A stretch of 64,000 nucleotides of DNA from Beroe forskalii (Eukaryota; Ctenophora; Nuda; Beroida; Beroidae), in contig WFMF01000029.1 of assembly GCA_011033025.1 (NCBI GenBank), positions 124,001 through 188,000 of the forward strand. Reading direction: 5' to 3'. Numbering within the stretch: position 1 is the first letter of the stretch; every line of letters begins with the position of its first letter. The notes under the pieces are model-generated. The model was given only the letters and a program-made list of their open reading frames with translations. It was not told the DNA's origin and searched no databases. The position numbers and the translations under genes are program-made. Of this stretch, positions 46,456 through 59,100 are shown piece after piece.

Positions 46456-46820
46456 CAGTCGACGGACGTTGCCCGTCTATTTCTTCTGACTGGATGGCTA
46501 AAAAAACAAATGTGACCGTCCAAATGTTGAATGTGGAACGTTGCACGCGGGGTTTTCCAGACGTTGTCTGTCCCATTTTTTTCAGAGTACATACTATTCG
46601 AGTCTGGGACTCTGGGAGCGGGATTGAGGGGGCCTGGCATGCCAGGCCCCCTCAACATCCTACGATGCGTTGCCATGGCAACGCATCGTAGCTGATGTAA
46701 CCCTTATAGCTACCCGTACCCGCGCAACGTTCCACATTTGGACGCACATTAAAATTAAATTGGCGCTATTCCGCTATCACCAGTCCAACGAAATAGACTG
46801 GCAACGTACGCGTCCGTCGA
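46456..46820. mobile_element. Foldback element with two central perfect palindromes
   Basis: GTCGACGGACGTTGCC at the left is matched by GGCAACGTACGCGTCCGTCGAC-like sequence at the right, and CCAAATGTTG/GAACGTTGC by GCAACGTTCCACATTTGG. The centre carries two adjacent 32-bp perfect palindromes (46624-46655 and 46660-46691). Another copy of one arm lies at about 47535-47625. Confidence 0.7.
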
Positions 46821-46853
46821 CTTACGCGCGCGCTACGGAGGAACGCGAACAGC

Positions 46854-47104
46854 GGTACGTCTCCCATATAAACGGGAGCCTTCATTATCTATGACAATGA
46901 CGTCACTCAGAAAAATATAATTAAGCGCACCTAGCGCTTTAAGGACTAGGGTTAGGGTCAGGATATGATTAGGGTCAGGATTTGTTAGGGTTAGGATTAA
47001 GGTTAGGGTTTTGGTTAGGGCTATGCAGGTTAGGTTTAGGATACAGAAAAATTGACGTTTAGATCTGTGACGTCACTCAGAGCCGTTTATATGGGAGAGA
47101 TACC
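46854..47104. mobile_element. MITE, 251 bp, TTAGGG-rich interior, 8-bp TSD
   Basis: Termini GGTACGTCTCCCAT and ATGGGAGAGATACC with AAACGG/CCGTTT following; target duplication CGAACAGC on both sides (46846-46853, 47105-47112). The interior has many TTAGGG and AGGGTT words. Near-identical copies are at 62204-62452 and, truncated, 62458-62650. Confidence 0.9.
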
Positions 47105-47112
47105 CGAACAGC

Positions 47113-48010
47113 GGCGCTGGCGCGGCGTGCCACGCGCGCAGAATAAAGCGCTGATCAGGGCTAGTCTTACACCTTCGCGTCAGTGGCCGCAGTGCAGCGC
47201 GCGCGACGGTACGCGCTTCCTCAGGGTAGCGCGGCGCGCGTACGCACACCTATGCGGGCTGAGGAAGTGACTTAGTGACGCGCGTGATCCGCCGAACGTC
47301 TAACAAGGCAATTAAATAGAGCATTTAGATTTGTTGTACAATGTCTGACGCAAGCCGGGCCTTCCCCTAACCAGAGGCGCCGCGCACTGTGTGCGCGAAA
47401 CCTGAGTCCTGGTTAGGGCAAGCCGGGCCGCGCGCGCGGCGCTGATTCTCACGAGAGTCTGTTCGTTGCTAAACACGTTTACCCCTGTTATCGTCGCGCG
47501 GCGCGCGTACACACACCTGTTCGAGTTCGAGTGTTCGCCAGACGTTCGCGTTGCCCGTTTATTTTTTCTGACTGGAGCGCAAAGTGACGTCCAAATGTGG
47601 CCGTGGAACGTTGCGCCGCGCGCGAGGGTAGTAGGGTGCACCAAAAAAATTAAATTTTTGGTGCTCAACCCCTGAGCGATAGATCTCGGTGAGACAAGAC
47701 CGAGGGTATCCGGTTTTTTGAAATTGGACCCCGGGAACCCCTGGAGCGTTGACGATTTGTATCGGCCATACTTGTATGGAAGGCGCGGTATGGCGTGACC
47801 ATCCGCGGATTCTACGCGCGCGCTTATATCCGCGCGCGCAAGATTCTGCTGCAGTTCCGCGAGATATAGATCGAAGTAGGGTGTATTTGACCGATATTTG
47901 CTAGATCGAAGTAGAGTGTACTTGACCGTTATTTCAAGGAACTTTCAAATATTGTTTACAACAAAGGCGGAAGGCCGTGTTTATTGAAATATCACACACT
48001 AGCTCCGAAT
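47113..48010. other. CpG-rich unique DNA; no gene seen
   Basis: Many GCGCGC words. Contains an extra arm copy of the 46456 element near 47535. Open frames here are short and Arg-rich without domain identity. Confidence 0.5.
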
Positions 48011-48011
48011 G

Positions 48012-48930
48012 TTAATGAGGGTGAACCGTGAAGTGGTGATGATGCTGAGCATTTGATAAACTGATCGACATAGTATGGGCTATTGGGGTGGGATGAAGCA
48101 AATGACAGGGACCAGTATGATATGCTGCTGTGCATGTAGAACGACAGGGACAATCCTGCTCACTTGGGGACAATGTACATTGTACTCCCGTGTGTAGTGT
48201 CGGTAACAACTGTAGACTTTGTAGGTCGGATGTAATCAGAAAATTTATAGATTTATCGCAAGCTTTTGGTTTGCTGTCAGGGTGAAGGAGGCTGTACATC
48301 ACTTCTTCTTCAAACAGCGGAAGAGCACTTCACTGTTCCGTTCTGGTTCTTCCTGAACTAGTGGAGGGAAGCATCATCAATGCTCAACTTCGTCTTACCT
48401 GTAGAAGTTTGAAGACGGGTGAAGGCGCAGGTTGAGGCTGGGCTGTCCCAGGCTCAGCTCTCAGCGCTGCGAGGGGAGCAGCAGCTGCGGGGATGATGTT
48501 GATGGTCAGTGCGTCATCGGAGGTGGAGAGGCAGGCAGTTATGGGAGGTGATGGGGGAGGAATCTCGAGGTAACCATAGGCATAACTTCAGTGCTCGTTA
48601 CTGACAGCATGAAATATGATCTGAGAGCTTAACTTATTCAGGCTTAGAACTTCAGGTATGTCAGCGGCACTAACAGGGTTCGGATATCCTACATGATATG
48701 GAACAGATAACATGACCCATGATTGGGTCATTCGTGTGAATCGACTCGTGATACAGTATGAATCGAATATTGCGTATTTCGCCCATGTTGTGCTGAAATC
48801 TAATTTTTTTTAAACACTCTTTAATCTTCTTTCGCTCAGTACCAGACAAGCCTCGCGCTGAACTAAGCGTAAGAGAAACTACCGATTTGCTTGCTTTCAC
48901 TCACGCTTTATCCATCTACTCATGCACTGA
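48012..48930. repeat. Left inverted arm of the 27-bp minisatellite structure
   Basis: Reverse complement of 54790-55631 continued by 63923-64000, about 90 percent or better by eye. Its outer end is not defined in the window because the partner runs off the right edge. Confidence 0.8.
48399..48587 (-). other. Possible exon-like open segment in the left arm
   Basis: 63 codons on the - strand (YGYLEIPPPSPPITACLSTS then DDALTINIIPAAAAPLAALR) run in phase 0 into CTACAG|GTAAGA, a good donor. The acceptor side is weak. The right-arm copy (about 55130-55320) has lost the frame. It could be a captured gene piece or chance. Confidence 0.3.
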
Positions 48931-50036
48931 TCACACTACATCCATCTACCCATACACTCATGCTACACATCTACCCACATGATACATATCCACATCCATC
49001 TACTCAGTCTTCCGCCTCACGCTACATACACTCATCTACCCATACACTGATCACGCTCATCTACCCATGTCCTATATCACACTCACGCTACTCATCTACC
49101 CATGATACGCATCCGTCTACCCACGCTACATCCATCTACTCACGCTACACTCATCTACCCTTTTAGTCACTACACTCATCTACCCCATACACGCTACATC
49201 CATCTACCCATACACCCACGCTACACCCATCTACCCATACACTCACGCTACACTCATCTACCCATACACTCACTACACTCATCTACCCATCTAGTCACTA
49301 CTTCATCTACCCCATATGCTACATCCATCTACCCATACACTCACGCTTCACTCATCTACCCATACACTACATCCATCTACCCATACACTCACACTCATCT
49401 ACCCATACACTCACTACACTCATCTACCCACACTCACGCTACACTAATCTACCCATACCATGCTACACTCATCTACCCATACCTCCACGCTTCCATCTAC
49501 CCATACACTCGCTACATCCATCTAACCATACACTCACTAAACTCATCTACCCATACGTATACACTCATACATCCATTTACCTTTCACTGACGCTACATCC
49601 ATCTACCCATACACTCACGCTACATCCATCTACCCATACACTCACGCAACACTCATCTACCCATACACTCAAGCTACGCTCATCTTCCCATACACTCACG
49701 CTACACTCATCTACCCATACACTCACGCTACACTAATCTACCCATACATTCATGCTACACTCATCTACCCATACACTCACGCTTCATCCATCTACCCATA
49801 CACTCACGCTACATCCATCTAACCATACACTCACACTAAACTCATCTACCCATACACGTATACACTCACGCTACATCCATTTACCCTTTCACTGACGCTA
49901 CATCCATCTACCCATACACTCACGCTACATCCATCTACCCATACACTCACGCAACACTCATCTACCCATACACTCAAGCTACGCTCATCTTCCCATACAC
50001 TCACGCTACACTCATCTACCCATACACTCAGTCCCC
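48931..50036 (+). repeat. 27-bp minisatellite, left block
   Basis: Units with CATCTACCCATACACTCACG. The first 650 bp are degenerate in length; from about 49580 units are regular and a ~300-bp block is repeated twice. 27 is a multiple of 3, so Tyr/Thr/His-rich open frames run far. Confidence 0.9.
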
Positions 50037-50227
50037 ACTCAGTTGTACTCAAATCCGTTTATAACACGTAAATTTTGCGTCCTTATGGGCGTGGTTGCAG
50101 CGTGGGTGTATGGGCTTATGGGTAGATGGATAAAGCGTGATCAGTGAAATCAACGCAAATCGGTAGTTCTCTTACGCTTAGTTCAGCGCGAGGTTCATTA
50201 TCTGAGTAACTGAGCGAAAATTTACGC

Positions 50228-50387
50228 TCAGTCCCCACTCAGTTGTACTCAAATCCGTTTAGAACACGTTAATGTTGCGTCCGTTTGCGCTTTAGACTCT
50301 CGAAAAGCATTTCGAGAGTCTAAAGCACAAAAGGACGCAACATTTACTTGAATTAAACTGATTTGAGTGCAACTGAGTGGTGACTGA
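50228..50387. repeat. Long hairpin between the minisatellite blocks
   Basis: TCAGTCCCCACTCAGTTG on the left pairs with the end of the segment, and the core CTTTAGACTCTCGAAA (50290-50305) pairs with 50310-50325 across an AGCA loop. It lies where the minisatellite changes orientation. Confidence 0.85.
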
Positions 50388-50439
50388 TACTGATGGCTCT
50401 ATTGATATATTATCTATAGCTCTATTGATAGTATCTATG

Positions 50440-53300
50440 ATAGCTCATTATGAGTCTCTCAACATTTTCACTCCAAAGGATACTTTTTAGCCGTTGTTTT
50501 CCCAGAATGAGGGACAAAGGCGGGGACAAAAGTGGGGACAATCGGTCGCCCAGAACGTGGGAGTTCTCACGCTCTCCCGGCTCACTCAGTAATTGTCCCC
50601 ATCCTCGGAGATTGTCCCCTTCTTGTGAACGGCATGATTCAAATTTAAATATATAATGAATCAAGCATCAATACAGATTTAATCGAGTGTATGGGTAGAT
50701 GGATGTAGCGTGAGTGTATGGGTAGATGAGTGTAGCGTGAGTGTATGGGAAGATGAGTGTAGCGTGAGTGTATGGGTAGATGGGTGTAGCGTGAGTGTAT
50801 GGGTAGATGGATGTAGCGTGAGTGTATGGGTAGATGAGTGTAGCGTGAGTGTATTGGTAGATGAGTGTAGCATGAGTGTATGGGTAGATGAGTGTTGCGT
50901 GAGTGTGGGTAGATAGATGGATGTAGCGTGAGTGTATGGAGTAGATGAGTGTGTAGAGCGTGAGTGTGTATGTGCCAGATGGATGTAGCATGAGTGTATG
51001 GGTAAATGCATGTAGCGTGAGTGTATGGGTTATGAGTGATCAGTGTATGGGTAGATGAGTGTAGCGTCAAATGTCAATGTATGGGTAGATAGATGAAGCG
51101 TTAGTGTATGGGTAGATGGATGTAGCGTGAGTGTATAGGTAGATGGATGCAGCGTGAATGTATGGGTAGATGAGTGTAGCGTGAGTGTATGGGTAGATGA
51201 GTGTAGCATGAGTGTATGGGTAGATGGATGTAGCGTGAGTGTATGGGTAGACGGATGCAGCGTGAATGTGGGTAGATGAGTGTAGCGTGAGTGACGAGTG
51301 TATGGGTAGATGAGTGTAGCGTGAGTGTATGGGTAGACGGATGCAGCGTGAATGTATGGGTAGATGAGTGTAGCGTGAGTGACGAGTGTATGGGTAGATG
51401 AGTGTAGCGTGAGTGTATGGGTAGATGGATGTAGCGTGAGTGTATGGGTAGATGGCGGGGACAAAAGTGGGGACAATCGGTCGCCCAGAACGTGGGAGTT
51501 CTCACGCTCTCTCGGCTCACTCAGTAATTGTCCCCATCCTCGGAGATTGTGAACGGGATGATTCAAATTTAAATATATGATGAATCAAGCATCAATACAG
51601 ATTTTATCGAGTGTATGGGTAGATGGATGTAGCGTGAGTGTATGGGTAGATGAGTGTAGCGTGAGTGTATGGGAAGATGAGTGTAGCGTGAGTGTATGGG
51701 TAGATGAGTGTAGCGTGAGTGTATGGATAGATGGATGTAGCGTGAGTGTATGGGTAGATGAGTGTAGCATGAGTGTATGGGTAGATGAGTGTAGCATGAG
51801 TGTATGGGTAGATGAGTGTTGCGTGAGTGTATGGGTAGATGGATGTAGCGTGAGTGTATGGGTAGATGAGTGTAGCGTGAGTGTATGTGTAGATGGATGT
51901 AGCATGAGTGTATGGGTAAATGCATGTACCGTGAGTGTATGGGTAGATGAGTGTAGCGTGAGTGTATGTGTAGATGAGTGTAGCGTGAGTGTATGGGTAG
52001 ATGAGTGTAGCGTGAGTGTATGTGTAGATGGATGTAGCATGAGTGTATGGGTAAATGCATGTAGCGTGAGTGTATGGGTTATGAGTGATCAGTGTATGGG
52101 TAGATGAGTGTAGCGTCAAATGTCAATGTATGGGTAGATAGATGAAGCGTGAGTGTATGGGTAGATGGATGTAGCGTGAGTGTATAGGTAGACGGATGCA
52201 GCGTGAATGTATGGGTAGATGAGTGTAGCGTGAGTGTATGGGTAGATGAGTGTAGCATGAGTGTATGGGTAGATGGATGTAGCGTGAGTGTATGGGTAGA
52301 CGGATGCAGCGTGAATGTATGGGTAGATGAGTGTAGCGTGAGTGACGAGTGTATGGGTAGATGAGTGTAGCGTGAGTGTATGGGTAGACGGATGCAGCGT
52401 GAATTTATGGGTAGATGAGTGTAGCGTGAGTGTATGGGTAGATGGATGTAGCGTGAGTGTATGGGTAGATGGCGGGGACAAAAGTGGGGACAATCGGTCA
52501 CCCAGAACGTGGGAGTTCTCACGCTCTCTCGGCTCACTCAGTGATTGTCCCCATCCTCGGAGATTGTCCCCTTCTTGTGAACGGGATGATTCAAATTTAA
52601 ATATATGATGAATCAAGCATCAATACAGATTTTATCGAGTGTATGGGTAGATGGATGTAGCGTGAGTGTATGGGTAGATGAGTGTAGCGTGAGTGTATGG
52701 GAAGATGAGTGTAGCGTGAGTGTATGGGTAGATGAGTGTAGCGTGAGTGTATGGATAGATGGATGTAGCGTGAGTGTATGGGTAGATGAGTGTAGCGTGA
52801 GTGTATGGGTAGATGAGTGTAGCATGAGTGTATGGGTAGATGAGTGTTGCGTGAGTGTATGGGTAGATGGATGTAGCGTGAGTGTATGGGTAGATGAGTG
52901 TAGCGTGAGTGTATGGGTAGATGGATGTAGCGTGAGTGTATGGGTAGATGGATGTAGCATGAGTGTATGGGTAGATGAGTGTAGCGTGAGTGTATGGGTA
53001 GATGAGTGTAGCGTGAGTGTATGGGTAGATGGATGTAGCGTGAGTGTATGGGTAGATGAGTGTAGCGTGAGTGTATGGGTAGATGGATGTAGCGTGAGTG
53101 TATGGGTAGATGGATGTAGCGTGAGTGTATGGGTAGATGAGTGTAGCGTGAGTGTATGGGAAGATGAGTGTAGCGTGAATGTATGGGTAGATGAGTGTAG
53201 CGTGAGTGTATGGGTAGATGGATGTAGCGTCAGTGAAAGGGTAAATGGATGTAGCGTGAGTGTATACGTGTATGGGTAGATGAGTGTAGTGTGAGTGTAT
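50440..53300 (-). repeat. 27-bp minisatellite in higher-order repeats
   Basis: The 27-bp unit (inverse orientation to the left block) is broken by three copies of a ~160-190-bp spacer at 50510-50684, 51452-51607 and 52472-52637 (GGCGGGGACAAAAGTGGGG to CAATACAGATTT). The period is about 950-1020 bp. Open frames of up to 256 codons on both strands come from the 27-bp unit. Confidence 0.9.
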
Positions 53301-53309
53301 GGTTAGATG

Positions 53310-54425
53310 AAAGTGCGACATTTGACCCCCCGACATTACATCCCCCGACATTACATCCCCCGACACTTGACCCCCTGTAGTTACTAAAAATGTGATAGAC
53401 ATGATTTGGATATTGCAATAATGTTATAGAAGGTCTGGAGTAGTTCCGGAGGAGGTTCTGGACCCTGTCGTTCCTCCTCCTCTCCAGGGCAGATGACTTG
53501 AACACGTCTCCTCTGGTAACACGGAACATCTTGGCTCTGGAGAGGTTCTGCTGCGTCTGGAGTATCTTTAGGAGGGTCCAGATGGAGGGGTGGTGGCAGG
53601 ACAGCAGGGAGTTGAAGGAGTGGTGAAAGGACTCCAGGGCGTTGGTGGTGCGGGCAGATCCAGCCGAAGCTCTGTCACGGACATTCCACATGTGGAGAGG
53701 GAAGATTGGGGGAAGTCGTCGTCCTCCAGCTGGAAGTCCGATCTAGGTCCTCTAGCCACGACATCCGCAACAGGAAGGAAGGCCAGTGCCGCCAGCTTCT
53801 TCACTGTGAGCTTGAAGTCGTCGTCCTACTGGTGCTTCCTCATCAGGCCATGCTCCTTAACCAGCCGCTTGCACAAGTGGAAAAAGAAACCTTCTGCTCC
53901 AATCCCAGGAAACACTTCCAGAACAGCCTGAAAAGCACCTTGCTCAAAGTCCGACAGAAAGGCCTCGAACAACCATTGATGATTGGAAACATCTACCCAT
54001 GATTTCAACTACCTGAAAAGGTGCAGATACGATTCTTTGCGTTTATTTGGTAGCACAGGGTTCATGTTGCTTGACTCTACGTCTCAACTCAGTCGATGGT
54101 GCGACACCCGAACCCCCGTTCCCAAGAACAGTTGCATGGGAGTTTACTGTGCCTATAGAGGGGATGTGATGTCGGGGGGTCAAATGTCGTACTTAGACTA
54201 CTTGGTCAAGCCGCGGACCAGTGCGTTTGATCTATGTTTATTCATCGGGGGATATATTGTTGGGGGGGTCAAATGTCGCAGCAATCGTCGAACTGCGACG
54301 TTTGACCCCCCGCTTTCCTCTTTAGATTTACATTACTGTAGTAGGGGGTGAAGTGTCGGGGGATGTAGTGTCGGGGGATGTAATGTCGGGGGATGTAATG
54401 TCGGGGGGTCAAGTGTCCCTTTACC
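53310..54425. mobile_element. MULE DNA transposon remnant, 1116 bp, 8-9-bp TSD
   Basis: Inserted in the 27-bp minisatellite. Ends carry inverted copies of TTTGACCCCCCGACATTAC with repeated GGGGGATGTAATGTC words. GGTTAGATG flanks both sides (53301-53309, 54426-54434); Mutator-like elements make duplications of 8-11 bp. Confidence 0.8.
53370..54008 (-). pseudogene. MULE transposase, C-terminal remnant
   Basis: On the - strand, FLSDFEQGAFQAVLEVFPGI followed by FFFHLCKRLVKEH matches the MULE catalytic DFE...FP...H block, then ALAFLPVADV, then RTTNALESFHHSFNSLLSCH and HPSIWTLLKIL, the downstream MULE motif. At least two frame breaks separate these pieces and the N-terminal half (zinc finger, first Asp) is absent, so it cannot be active. 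Confidence 0.75.
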
Positions 54426-54434
54426 GGTTAGATG

Positions 54435-54789
54435 GATGTAGCGTGAGTGTATGGGTAGATGGATGAAGCGTGAGTGTATGGGTAAATGAGTGTAGCATGA
54501 ATGTATGGGTAGATTAGTGTAGCGTGAGTGTATGGGTAGATGAGTGTAGCGTGAGTGTATGGGTAGATGAGTGTAGCGTGAGTGTATGGGTAGATGGATG
54601 TAGCGTGAGTGTATGGGTAGATGTGTGTACTGTGTAGCGTGAGTGTATGGGTAGATGGATGTAGCGTGAGTGTATGGGAAGATCGATGTAGCGTGAGTGT
54701 ATGGGTAGATGGATGTAGCGTGAGTGTATCATGTATGGGTAGATGTGTGTAGCGTGAGTGTATGGGTAGATGGATGTAGCGTGATCAGA
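54435..54789 (-). repeat. 27-bp minisatellite, right end
   Basis: Continues the same 27-bp unit after the MULE insertion, up to the right arm. Confidence 0.9.
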
Positions 54790-55631
54790 GTATGAGTAGA
54801 TGGATAAAGCGTGAGTGAAAGCAACGCAAATCGGTAGTTCTCTTACGCTTAGTTCAGCGCGAGGTTTATTATCTGAGTACTGAGCGAAAGAAGATTAAAA
54901 GAGTGTTAAAAAATTAAATTTCAGCACAACATGGGCGAAATACGCAATATTATTCGATTCATACTGTATCACGAGTCGATTCACACGAATGACCCAATCA
55001 TGGGTCATGTTATCTGTTCCATATCATGTAGGATATCCGAACCCTGTTAGTGCCGCTGACATACCTGAAGTTCTAAGCCTTAATAAGTTAAGCTCTCAGA
55101 TCATATTTCATCCTGTCAGTAACGAGCACTGAAGTTATGCCTATGGTTACCTCGAGGCTCCTCCCCCATCACCTCCCGTAACTGCCTGCCTCTCCACCTC
55201 CGATGACGTACTGACCATCAACATCATCCCCTGCAGCTGCTGCTCCCCTCGCAGTTGAGCTGAGCTTCCGGGACAGCTCAGCCTCAACCCGCGCCTTCAC
55301 CTGTCTTCAAACGGGTTGAGCATTGATGATGCTTCCTTCCACTAGTTCAGGAAGAACCAGAACGGAACAGTGCAGTGCTCTTCCGCTGTTTGAAGAAGAA
55401 GAAGTGATGTACCTCCTTCACCCTGACAGCAAACCTGGAGCGAATCATTCAAAGTAACCTTACTCACAAGAATCATTAATTTTGAGTGTTATTTATATGT
55501 TATGACGTGTGCTTGCGATAAATCTATAAATTTTCTTATTACATCCGACCTACACAAGTCTACAGTTACACACCGACACTACACACGGGACTGGGAGTAC
55601 AATGTACATTGTCCCCTAGTGAGCAGGATTG
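54790..55631. repeat. Right inverted arm of the 27-bp minisatellite structure
   Basis: Reverse complement of about 48140-48930. It is cut at 55632-55639 by the 8275-bp element and resumes at 63923. Confidence 0.85.
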
Positions 55632-56139
55632 TCCCCTGTTTACCACATGTTACGTGTCCCTGTTTGTTCGCGCTTGCGCGCGCTTTTCGTAGAAAAGTCA
55701 CAAACAGGGCCACGCAACAATGGTAAGATTCGCTCCTCAGCTCGGGGCGCATATTTTACGCCCCTATTAAGTGATTCAACCATATTTGGGCATTAATTGT
55801 TTGAGTGCGCGCGTCGTACGCCGCGCTCTAGGTTGAGAGTCACTCTAGCAGAGATGACCATATTTTGAGATCCTCCAAATCGCGTTGGATAAAGTGATGA
55901 CGTAGGTCAGGTTTAACAGGCGTTCCTTGAAATAATTGTCAGGTGATACCCATATATGGAATAAACTATCTGCTGAGCACTAGAGTGAGGAATGTGTCCG
56001 GCTTTCCATAAACAGTTGATGTTTTTACGCAGTTCGTTGCTACTCATTACTTCATTAAATTATTTGTTTTGTGTGGCCATCGGCTCTTTCTACTTTTCTA
56101 ACCGTTTTGATTATGCTAATTGATATTTGCTTGTGAGAT

Positions 56140-59100
56140 GTGACTCTGTGGGCCCGGCTATATCTACTCCATTTTATTATATGCTTGCTGCAGGAGACTC
56201 TGTTGGCCCGGCTCTATCTACCCCATTTGATTATGCTTGCTGCAGGAGACTCTGTGAGCCCGGCTCTATTTACTCCATTTGATTATACTTGCTGCAGGAG
56301 ACTCTGTGTGCCCGGCTCTATCTGCTCCATTTGATTATGCTTGCTGTAGTTGACTCTGTGTGCCCGGCTCTATCTACTCCATTTGATTATGCTTGCTGTA
56401 GTTGACTCTGTGTGCCCGGCTCTATCTACTCCATTTGATTATGCTTGCTGTAGTTGACTCTGTGGGCCTGGCTCTATCTACCCCATTTGATTATGCTTGC
56501 TGCAGTTGACTCTGTGGGCCCGGCTCTGTCTACTCCATTTAATTATGCTTGCTGCAGGAGACTCTGTGGGCCCGGCTCTATCTACTCCATTTAATTATGC
56601 TTGCTGCAGGAGACTCTGTGGGCCCGGCCCGGCTCTATCTAGTATCTACTCCATTTAATTATGCTTGCTGCAGGAGACTCTGTGGGCCCGGCTCTATCTA
56701 CTCCATTTGATTATGCTTGCTGCAGGAGACTCTGTGGGCCCGGCTCTATCTACTCCATTTGATTATGCTTGCTGCAGGAGACTCTGTGGGCCCGGCTCTA
56801 TCTACCCCATTTGATTATGCTTGCTGCAGGAGACTCTGTGGGCCCGGCTCTATCTGCCCCATTTGATTATGCTTGCTGCAGGAGACTCTGTGGGCCCGGC
56901 TCTATTTACTCCATTTTATTATATGCTTGCTGCAGGAGACTCTGTGGGCCCGGCTCTATCTACTCCATTTGATTATGCTTGCTGCAGGAGACTCTGTGGG
57001 CCCGGCTCTATCTACCCCATTTGATTATGCTTGCTGCAGGAGACTCTGTGGGCCCGGCTCTATTTACTCCATTTGATTATGCTTGCTGCAGGAGACTCTG
57101 TGGGCCCGGCTCTATCTACTCCATTTGATTATGCTTGCTGCAGGAGACTCTGTGTGCCCGGCTCTATCTACCCCATTTGATTATGCTTGCTGCAGGAGAC
57201 TCTGTGGGCCCGGCTCTATCTACTCCATTTGATTATGCTTGCTGCAGGTGACTCTGTGTGCCCGGCTCTATGAACCCCATTTGATTATGCTTGCTGCAGG
57301 TGACTCTGTGTGCCCGGCTCTATCTACCCCATTTGATTATGCTTGCTGCAGGAGACTCTGTGTGCCCGGCTCTATCTACCCCATTTGATTATGCTTGCTG
57401 TAGGTGACTCTGTGTGCCCGGCTCTATCTACTCCATTTGATTATGCTTGCTGTAGTTGACTCTGTGGGCCCGGCTCTATCTACCCCATTTGATTATGCTT
57501 GCTGCAGTTGCTTGGGCTGTCTCGGAGACTCTGTGGGCCCGGCTCTATCTACTCCATTTAATTATGCTTGCTGCAGGAGACTCTGTGGGCCCGGCTCTAT
57601 CTACTCCATTTAATTATGCTTGCTGCAGGAGACTCTGTGGGCCCGGCTCTATCTACTCCATTTGATTATGCTTGCTGCAGGAGACTCTGTGTGCCCGGCT
57701 CTATCTACTCCATTTGATTATGCTTGCTGCAGGAGACTCTGTGGGCCCGGCTCTATCTACCCCATTTGATTATGCTTGCTGCAGGAGACTCTGTGGGCCC
57801 GGCTCTATTTTACTCCATTTTATTATATGTTTGCTGCAGGAGAGCTCTGTGGGGCCTGGCTTCTATTATTCTATTTTATTATATGTCTTGCTGCAGGAGA
57901 CTCTGTGGGCCCGGCTCTATCTACTCCATTTGATTATGCTTGCTGCAGGAGACTCTGTGGGCCCGGCTCTATCTACTCCATTTGATTATGCTTGCTGCAG
58001 GAGACTCTGTGGGCCCGGCTCTATCTAATTCCATTTGATTATGCTTGCTGGTGACTCTGTGGGCCCGGCTCTATCTACTCCCATTTGATTATGCTTGCTG
58101 CAGGTGACTCTGTGGCCCGGCTCTATCTACTCCATTTGATTATGCTTGCTGCAGGAGACTCTGTGGGCCCGGCTCTATCTACTCCATTTGATTATGCTTG
58201 CTGCAGGAGACTCTGTGGGCCCGGCTCTATCTACTCCATTTGATTATGCTTGCTGCAGGAGACTCTGTGGGCCCGGCTCTATCTACTCCATTTGATTATG
58301 CTTGCTGCAGGAGACTCTGTGGGCCCGGCTCTATCTACTCCCATTTGATTATGCTTGCTGCAGGAGACTCTGTGGGCCCGGCTCTATCTACCCCATTTGA
58401 TTATGCTTGCTGCAGGAGACTCTGTGGGCCCGGCTCTATCTACTCCATTTGATTATGCTTGCTGCAGGAGACTCTGTGGGCCCGGCTCTATCTACTCCAT
58501 TTGATTATGCTTGCTGCAGGAGAATCTGTGGGCCCGGCTCTATCAACTCCATGTGATTATGCTTGCTGCAGGAGACTCTGTCGGCCCGGCTCTATTTACT
58601 CCATTTGATTATGCTTGCTGCAGGAGACTCTGTGGGCCCGGCTCTATTTACTCCATTTGATTATGCTTGCTGCAGGAGACTCTGTGGGCCCGGCTCTATC
58701 TACTCCATTTGATTATGCTTGCTGCAGGTGACTCTGTGTGCCCGGCTCTATGAACCCCATTTGATTATGCTTGCTGCAGGAGACTCTGTGGGCCCGGCTC
58801 TATCTACTCCATTTGATTATGCTTGCTGCAGGAGACTCTGTGGGCCCGGCTCTATCTACTCCATTTGATTATGCTTGCTGCAGGAGACTCTGTGGGCCCG
58901 GCTCTATCTACTCCATTTGATTATGCTTGCTGCAGGTGACTCTGTGGGCCCGGCTCTATCTACCCCATTTGATTATGCTTGCTGCAGGAGACTCTGTGGG
59001 CCCGGCTCTATCTACCCCATTTGATTATGCTTGCTGCAGGAGACTCTGTGGGCCCGGCTCTATTTACTCCATTTGATTATGCTTGCTGCAGGAGACTCTG

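Noticed and set aside
46930-47045. Telomere or chromosome end
   Set aside because: The TTAGGG words are degenerate and lie inside a MITE with a target duplication.
50645-53402. Open frames of 100-256 codons on both strands (Thr/His/Tyr- or Ser/Val/Cys-rich)
   Set aside because: They are translations of the 27-bp minisatellite, whose length is a multiple of three and which is stop-free in several frames. No start context, domain or codon bias.
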